Shown piece by piece: positions 57,601 through 64,000 of a DNA stretch of 64,000 bases. The stretch lies in NCBI GenBank assembly GCA_963693365.1, contig CAVNZM010000014.1, positions 1,798,001 through 1,862,000 on the forward strand, given 5' to 3'. The notes under the pieces were generated by a model that was given only the letters and a program-made list of their open reading frames with translations, was not told the DNA's origin and did no database searches. This DNA comes from Amoebidium appalachense (taxonomy: Eukaryota; Ichthyosporea). Positions within the stretch are counted from its first letter, which is position 1. The number at the start of each line of letters is the position of its first letter. The position numbers and the translations under genes were made by a program.

Positions 57601-57740
57601 TAGCCAATAAGACGGGGTCTCTGCTCGCCCCGGCCCCAGGGTCAGCCAAGGGAGCCAATCATAACCCGACCTGCTATTAAACCAATCAAAAAAAGAGATA
57701 ACTGGACGCAGATCTGTTCGGGTAGCCAATCATAATTGAT
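57601..57740 (-). promoter_or_regulatory. Cluster of four CCAAT motifs upstream of the PL14 gene
   Basis: CCAAT occurs on the plus strand (ATTGG relative to the gene) at about 57604, 57655, 57683 and 57727, three of them as CCAATCA. The spacing beyond the TATA box fits an NF-Y-type enhancer-promoter arrangement. Confidence 0.45.
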
Positions 57741-58790
57741 CAGCGGGAGCCTTTAAGAAGCGCAGTCTTACAGCGCCACGACTCACGTGCGCGCTATCTT
57801 GCCGAGATGGTCGTTGGGACTATAAGACAGTGATATACGTTTGCACGTTGTCTTCCCATAATCTGTCCTATATCGAAAACAAACAATATGCATGGCATAT
57901 GATTCGCACACGAGAATTTATAGCCCTTTTTTTTTACCACCCAGAAAGTCGCTGTCGTGTACATGTAGCTGCTGCCCCTGTTAGTTTCAGTATCAACTGC
58001 ATGTATGACGCGAACATGCACGGAAGTAGCATCATGCATGTACGCGATAATAAAATAGTAAAATGACGACATGTCGTTATGATACCAACAACAAAATGGG
58101 ACAGGTTCTCAATGAACTTCTCATCGATGCGTGGCTTTTGCTTTTGCCCTGTTGATTCACATCCACGTGTGCTTGTAGTACTCAATCACCAGTAGTTAGT
58201 ACCTCGTCCCACTTTTTCACTTTGTCCATCACGGGCCCGGCAGTCACGGTGATCGATCGGTAAGAGAGGGAGAGTCTCAGAGGCTCGAGGCGTATACCGG
58301 CCATGGCCAGGCCTATCCGGATAAACGTTTTTTTTCCTGATCATGATAGCGATCGTAGACGGGAGCCGGGTGCAAGCTGGTACCGATGCACCCGAGCTCC
58401 AGCTTGCACGCGTGTATACGTCGTGATCATCATAATAATTATCTAGTGAATGGCCTCGCCTGTGTGAGACTGATGTCTATCTATGAATGACATACATGCA
58501 CATCTACACACGAGCATGCAGACGCACACATACGTAGTGTCACATCCAGTGTCACACACACACACGCAAACATATGTGCACTATATTACTGTAGTAGACT
58601 ACTGCAGCTGTCACGCGTACGTACGCCATGACCGACGACGTGACCGTGTGGCACGATGAAAGTATTGTAGTAGCACGCACACATTTCACGGCTTCATAGA
58701 CACGCACACATGCACACGACATAACACACACGCACGCACACACACACACGCGCGCACACACCGTGGCACACACGCACGCACGTGTACACA
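57741..58790. other. Intergenic, no gene seen
   Basis: Mixed sequence with short CA stretches from about 58500. No supported open frame. Confidence 0.4.
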
Positions 58791-58795
58791 CACAC

Positions 58796-58886
<91 letters not shown>
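58791..58886. repeat. (CA)n array
   Basis: Pure CA at about 58797-58885, preceded by degenerate CA/CG and a CACACCGTGGCACAC junction near 58757. Confidence 0.95.
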
Positions 58887-61463
58887 TTACACTCACACGT
58901 ACTGACGGTGTGCACGCGCTGCGATGAACTTTACGTTCGCTGCAGACGGGTCTCGCGACCGCGTGCATGCTTTCTGTCGCGGCGCCTCGACGGTTCGATA
59001 GAGTCCAGTGTTCGCTGAATGTGTAAGGAAAAATAAGGAGCCATCTCAGTAGGTGGCAGACATTTACAGTAGGTTGTAATATTATTATTGTAGTGGCAGG
59101 GCTAAGTTGATCACGGGCATGCGCATCATCTCCGGCGGCCCCGCGGGGCCGGCCGGCCGGGCCCGGCGAACTTGTGCATGCGAGTTGCTGCGAGCGTCTT
59201 ACCGGCGCAAAATTTTGAAAAAGATGTACATGTGCGGGGCAAATGCAATATATGCAACAAATAGCTCCTATTTATAAACAAATTTAAAACTGATTCGGTA
59301 AAACCTGATAGAAAGACAAATGGCTAACTCTGCTGCCACAAAAACTGCTGCCACACTGCGTGCAGGAGAACGGTGCATGCGCGAACACTTTGAAACTACT
59401 GTGACGGTTACCTGACTCTTGCGCATGCGGGCCCGGCCAGGGTTCAACTGAGGGTTGGGTCAAAAGTTCGAAATTACGAAAAGAAAGGTGGGCCGTTTGG
59501 AAGACTTTGCAAGGCCTCGGAGCACGAGACGCTTACACACGTTTTCAAGATTTTATGAAACTTGCCAAAAAAAAAGGGGGGGGGGGGGGGGGGGGGGGGG
59601 GGGAATCAGTCAACATGGAAATAAGTTATCAATCTCCAGGCTTGATGGTGCTGGGCAGGTCCTTTTTGAACCACACTCTTTTGCTAGCCCCTTTATGGTC
59701 GTATCATACTATCTTTGGCCGGGGAATGGGGCATAAATTCCGGAAAGATTGGTAATTTAGCCAAGGTCATATCGCACCCTGTTGGCGCCAATGGCCAGGG
59801 TTTGCCTTACGAATCGTATTGGCCCAAAATACGATTAAGCATAGGGGCCAATACGGTTAACACTGTAGGGTGCCGTTTTCAACGTTCGTATCAACTATAT
59901 AGGCTCCAAGCCTGTAATTTTATGTCTTTATATATGAAAAATGAATGATTTCTATAAAAAAGTGATCTGTTGGTATTTATTGAGTTTGAACCGAAGAATA
60001 TGAAGCCCTGTTTTCTCTTTCAGGGTTCCATATAATTAGTGAATTAAAAGCTTGTACGATATTGGTATCTCAAAGTTACAAACCGTTGGGGTTTTACAAG
60101 TCTATATTGAAAAGTACCCCACCAATACGATTAAGAATTTCTGACAATACGATACCATTTGAGGTAAAACGATCAAGGCGGGCAACCCCTGACTTTGGCG
60201 CTTTCGGCCTATTGGATCTCCAGTAGATCACATTTTGATTGGATCCCGTTGGCCAATCGGTATGGTCCAATCCCCCACCCCCCGGCCCCCGCATGGCCGC
60301 CACCGTCACCGCCAGATCCTGCCATGTGGCACGCAAAAGCGATCACAAGAAGGAACTCACTCCCTGAAGGATGATATACATATATATACATGTGCAAGTG
60401 GCACTGAAAATAGAGTCGGGGTTACGAAAATATGCACCGGATTCCCGAAAAACCACTATGATAAAAACGAATTTTAAGCCCCCATGAAACCTTCTCATCA
60501 TAACAATTGTTCATCTGCATCATTACCTATCTTTACGGTCCTCGATCATGCTGGTCATGACCGGAACCCTCCCCTCCTGTTATCTGGTTGGACTCGACGT
60601 CGGGCATATGCATGATCTACCGGCACAAAAACACTGCACTTGCATTGCTGAAAGTTGTAGCCTACGTAGGTATTCATTGAAGCACGGCAATGACGGCATC
60701 CTCACGCTGAATACCAAAGAAAAGCCGTTAGCTGTTGGCTGCAGAGTGCACTTTGCAGTGCCGTGCACTCAGTCAGTGCACTGAGCACTCACTGTGAGGC
60801 TGCACTCGGACAAACGCTCACCCAGGGCTAACGCGGCGCCTCACCGAAAGCTTGCCAGGGCCTAGTTTATAGTGTTGGCAACTTGATAAATACTTTCGTC
60901 ACAAATATTTTGTGTGCGAGTGTGTAAGATGACACGGCATATGGTACAGTACACATCCAGTACCCTGTACACGTGAGTGTGATACGGGGAAGTTCTCAGA
61001 ACTGAATTCGAATTCGAAATGTGCCCACACACACATTGTGACACTGCCAGCCAGCGAGAGGAATAATATTAAATATGTAGATAGGGCTTTAGCAGCATAT
61101 ATATCTACAAGTGTGTATGTATGTAATCGTCACCCAGAGATACAAAATAGGGGGTGCACCCTTCAATCAAGACCAAACAAAAACGGTATTTATCTTACAA
61201 GCTGCGTGTGTGTCACACTGTGTGGTCCACCAACTATCTATCGATGATCATCATGCTGGGCCTCGGGGGCACATGGGCAAGTGTACACCAGCCACAGGTG
61301 ATCAAGAATGTGAGTGAGCATCTAATAATCGTTGAGGTCTTACCATTCAAAAATATCACGTGTTATAATTAATATTACTGTGACGCTCAACGATTGATGA
61401 TAGCCTTCTTAGATCCTTTGGGTAGAGGTGTTACACTGAAAGTAGTAACACAATGTTATATCC
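58887..61463. other. Intergenic, no gene seen
   Basis: Non-repetitive apart from a GGCCGGCCGG palindrome near 59148, an A-run/G-run compound at 59568-59603, recurring AATACGATTAAG motifs (59828-59836 and 60116-60127) and a cluster of GTGCAC near 60744-60790. Short frames carry no recognisable domain. Confidence 0.4.
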
Positions 61464-61464
61464 T

Positions 61465-61970
<506 letters not shown>

Positions 61971-62054
61971 TCGTAAAAAATCTCACTCACTAGTAAATCT
62001 CCGTGTGTCTCTGTCTGTCTGCTCTAGATATAACTTACTGATATGATAAGTTTC

Positions 62055-62345
62055 TCTCTCTCTAGGCCTCCCTCCCTCCCCCTACCCCACCCCCTCCCCT
62101 CTCCCTCCCCCGGGCTCTCCCCCGGGTCACTCTCTCTCTCTCAAATTCACCCCTCTCTCTCTTTATATTTTACAACTGGTAAGTGAACGAGGGTAGATCT
62201 GCAAGATCTACTCTGTTCTACAGCTCCTGGGCTGTTGTAGGGCTCGTTTAATAGTATTATCTGCTTCGGCCGACCCCCCCCCCCCCCCCCCTCCCTGCAG
62301 CTCCCCCCCCTCCCCCCCTCCCCCCCTCCCCCCCTGCCCCGTGGG
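62055..62345. repeat. CT- and C-rich sequence
   Basis: CCCT and CT units at 62055-62165 and C-runs at 62274-62336. Confidence 0.8.
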
Positions 62346-62577
62346 TGGACTGGTGGTGGGGTGGGATGGGATGGGGTATGTGTGTGTGGGGAGAGGGGGG
62401 GAAGGGGAGCCTGGGAGGGAACAAGGGGGCAAAAAATACACTATGTGGATGAATTGTATTTTACTTTCACGCAGCCGTCCCAGGCCGCATGACACACACA
62501 CATCAATTGTACTACACTGGCACACACGTACACACCTTGATCTGCACAAGTTGTACACAACAGCACCGTGACGATAC

Positions 62578-62656
62578 ACACAGACACACACACACACAAC
62601 ACACACACTGTGACACACACACACAACACACACACACACTAGCACGCACACACGCG

Positions 62657-62687
<31 letters not shown>

Positions 62688-62735
62688 AGCGGGGGGAGGG
62701 GAGGGGGGGGGGGGGGGGGGGAGAAAGAGCGAGAA

Positions 62736-62778
<43 letters not shown>

Positions 62779-62885
62779 GGGTGGGAGGGGGTGGGTGGGA
62801 GGGTGGGTGGGAGGGAGGGTGGGTGGGGGGGGGGGGGGGGGGGGGGGGGGAGGGAGAGAAAGAGAGGAAGAAAGAGAGAGAGTAT
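62578..62885. repeat. (CA)n, (GA)n and GGGT/G-runs
   Basis: CA at 62580-62688 with a CACACTGTGACACAC junction near 62605, G-run 62704-62721, GA 62741-62775, GGGT-type 62776-62828 and G-run 62827-62850. Confidence 0.95.
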
Positions 62886-63137
62886 TCATACACCCGCAAC
62901 GCAGCACGTGCAGCACTTGTAGCTAGAACCAAAAATACACATGCACACCATATCTGATTCAGACCAACTTGTGGCAAGGGCAACCACACACGATGATTTT
63001 TTTTCACCTTCATAAGACTCTTCAGCGTGTTATAAAGTTCGAAGCTAAAAATATATACTATAGTAAATGTAAAACGATAAATAATAATAAAAAAAGCTGT
63101 CGGATGCTCAGGTTTTAAGTTGAACCCGGGCTTTGCT

Positions 63138-63138
<1 letters not shown>

Positions 63139-63173
<35 letters not shown>

Positions 63174-63307
63174 CCACCTTTATTTCCTTCCACATCCTGG
63201 GTGCCTAGGTACAACCTAGGGCTTATAATTTTAGGCGCATCGGTCTTACAAAAGTGATCTATCTTATTAGTGAACTACCCTTAATGGTATACGAGAATGT
63301 CACGAAG

Positions 63308-63341
<34 letters not shown>

Positions 63342-63426
63342 TTCCCCTCCCCCTCCGTCCCCCACCCCCACCCCTCTCCCCCCTTCCCCCCCCCCCACCC
63401 CCCCCCCCTCCTCCCCCCCCCCCCCC
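63139..63426. repeat. C-runs
   Basis: C-run at 63139-63172, and C-runs 63309-63341 with CCCT sequence to 63426. Confidence 0.95.
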
Positions 63427-64000
63427 AAAGTTGGGGCCCCCGTTTGATTCGGACACTGCCACTCTGACGCGCGCACACTGGCACCAACCGTGCACCCACA
63501 CACTGTGACATGCGCACGTGTGTACGTGTGTTGCATGTCCGATCGGCAAAAATGTGCAGATGTCACAACACTACACAGTATGCACTTGTTACTGGATAAC
63601 TCGTGATGTTTTTTTTAATTATTGCCTCCTAAGTATGCCATGCATACTTGCATGTTTCCGTTAAATAAATTCAGTCAAAAGAAAACACTACACAGACACA
63701 GACAGCACCAAACCGTTCCCACATTGAGTGTCACTTTAGGGAGGCTGTTTTGCGTCCGTTTTTGATATGTCATAGTGGCTCTAAGTGTCACCTGTTGATT
63801 GGGCCTGATTAGTATCGTGGCAGTGGTAACTCATAAAGGCAGTGCAGGCAGAGTGTGCACGTGACCGGGAATTTCCACATATATATAATCACTTTCGTGG
63901 TGATGGGAATTTTTATATAGTAGTATTGCCATGAACACTGGGGGGGGAAAAAATTAACTTTTATAATTATGATAACTCAAGCTTTGTCATAGACGTGGCA
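63427..64000. other. Right edge, no gene seen
   Basis: Mixed sequence without a supported frame. Confidence 0.4.

Noticed and set aside
59455-59948. Overlapping plus-strand frames (77-93 residues) as a gene
   Set aside because: They are short, cross a G-run, and show no domain, splice or promoter support.

Overview
This window comes from a eukaryotic nuclear genome. Coding regions are split by GT-AG introns, promoters contain TATA-like and CCAAT motifs, there is a tRNA-headed retroposon and a LINE-type reverse transcriptase relic, and there is no operon structure. The gene set (CTR9, the msrA/msrB pair, a PL14 polysaccharide lyase, an A-T-thioesterase NRPS-like enzyme) and the mix of intronless and intron-rich genes suggest a free-living, probably marine, unicellular eukaryote. 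I cannot place it further from sequence alone. The most striking property is the density of simple repeats: G/C homopolymers up to about 62 bases, (GT/CA)n, (CT/GA)n, (TTA)n, (GGGT)n and T-run/G-run compounds. These fill nearly every intron and most intergenic space. Most long open frames in the window are low-complexity readings of these repeats and are not genes.

Layout. 1-265: first exon of a minus-strand gene running off the left edge. 1-3 kb: a (GT/GTGC)n array and a decayed LINE-like reverse transcriptase (minus). 4-6 kb: a hairpin, a 43-bp tandem repeat and a tRNA-headed SINE-like retroposon between CT/C-rich arrays. 7.5-7.8 kb: a small signal-anchored membrane protein (minus). 8-18 kb: mostly repeats, with a SINE fragment, an inverted interspersed repeat pair and a 169-bp fold-back element. 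18.0-21.3 kb: a two-exon NRPS-like adenylation-thiolation-thioesterase gene (minus). 23.7-29.3 kb: divergent msrB (minus) and msrA (plus). 30.2-53.5 kb: a 31-exon CTR9 gene (plus), about 3.2 kb of coding sequence in 23.4 kb. 56.7-57.5 kb: an intronless secreted PL14 lyase (minus). 57.5-64 kb: no recognisable gene, several repeat arrays.

How the genes relate. msrA and msrB are functional partners: they reduce the S and R epimers of methionine sulfoxide, and they probably share the roughly 0.9-kb region between their start codons. CTR9 is the TPR scaffold of the PAF1 transcription-elongation complex. The NRPS-like enzyme and the PL14 lyase are stand-alone metabolic and secreted functions, each with its own promoter motifs. 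Nothing suggests co-transcription.

The best leads are these. (1) Both msr genes carry exactly one extra base in a T-run just before the catalytic domain, in similar sequence context and the same incoming frame, whereas CTR9, the NRPS-like gene and PL14 (about 6.9 kb of CDS) are uninterrupted. (2) Several CTR9 introns begin inside a (GT)n array and end inside a (CA)n array, often with matching G- and C-tracts, so their ends could pair. (3) Partial exon copies lie in CTR9 introns next to microsatellites. (4) The NRPS-like adenylation domain lacks the amino-group-binding Asp. (5) There are several undescribed small repeat families, including a pogo-like MITE.
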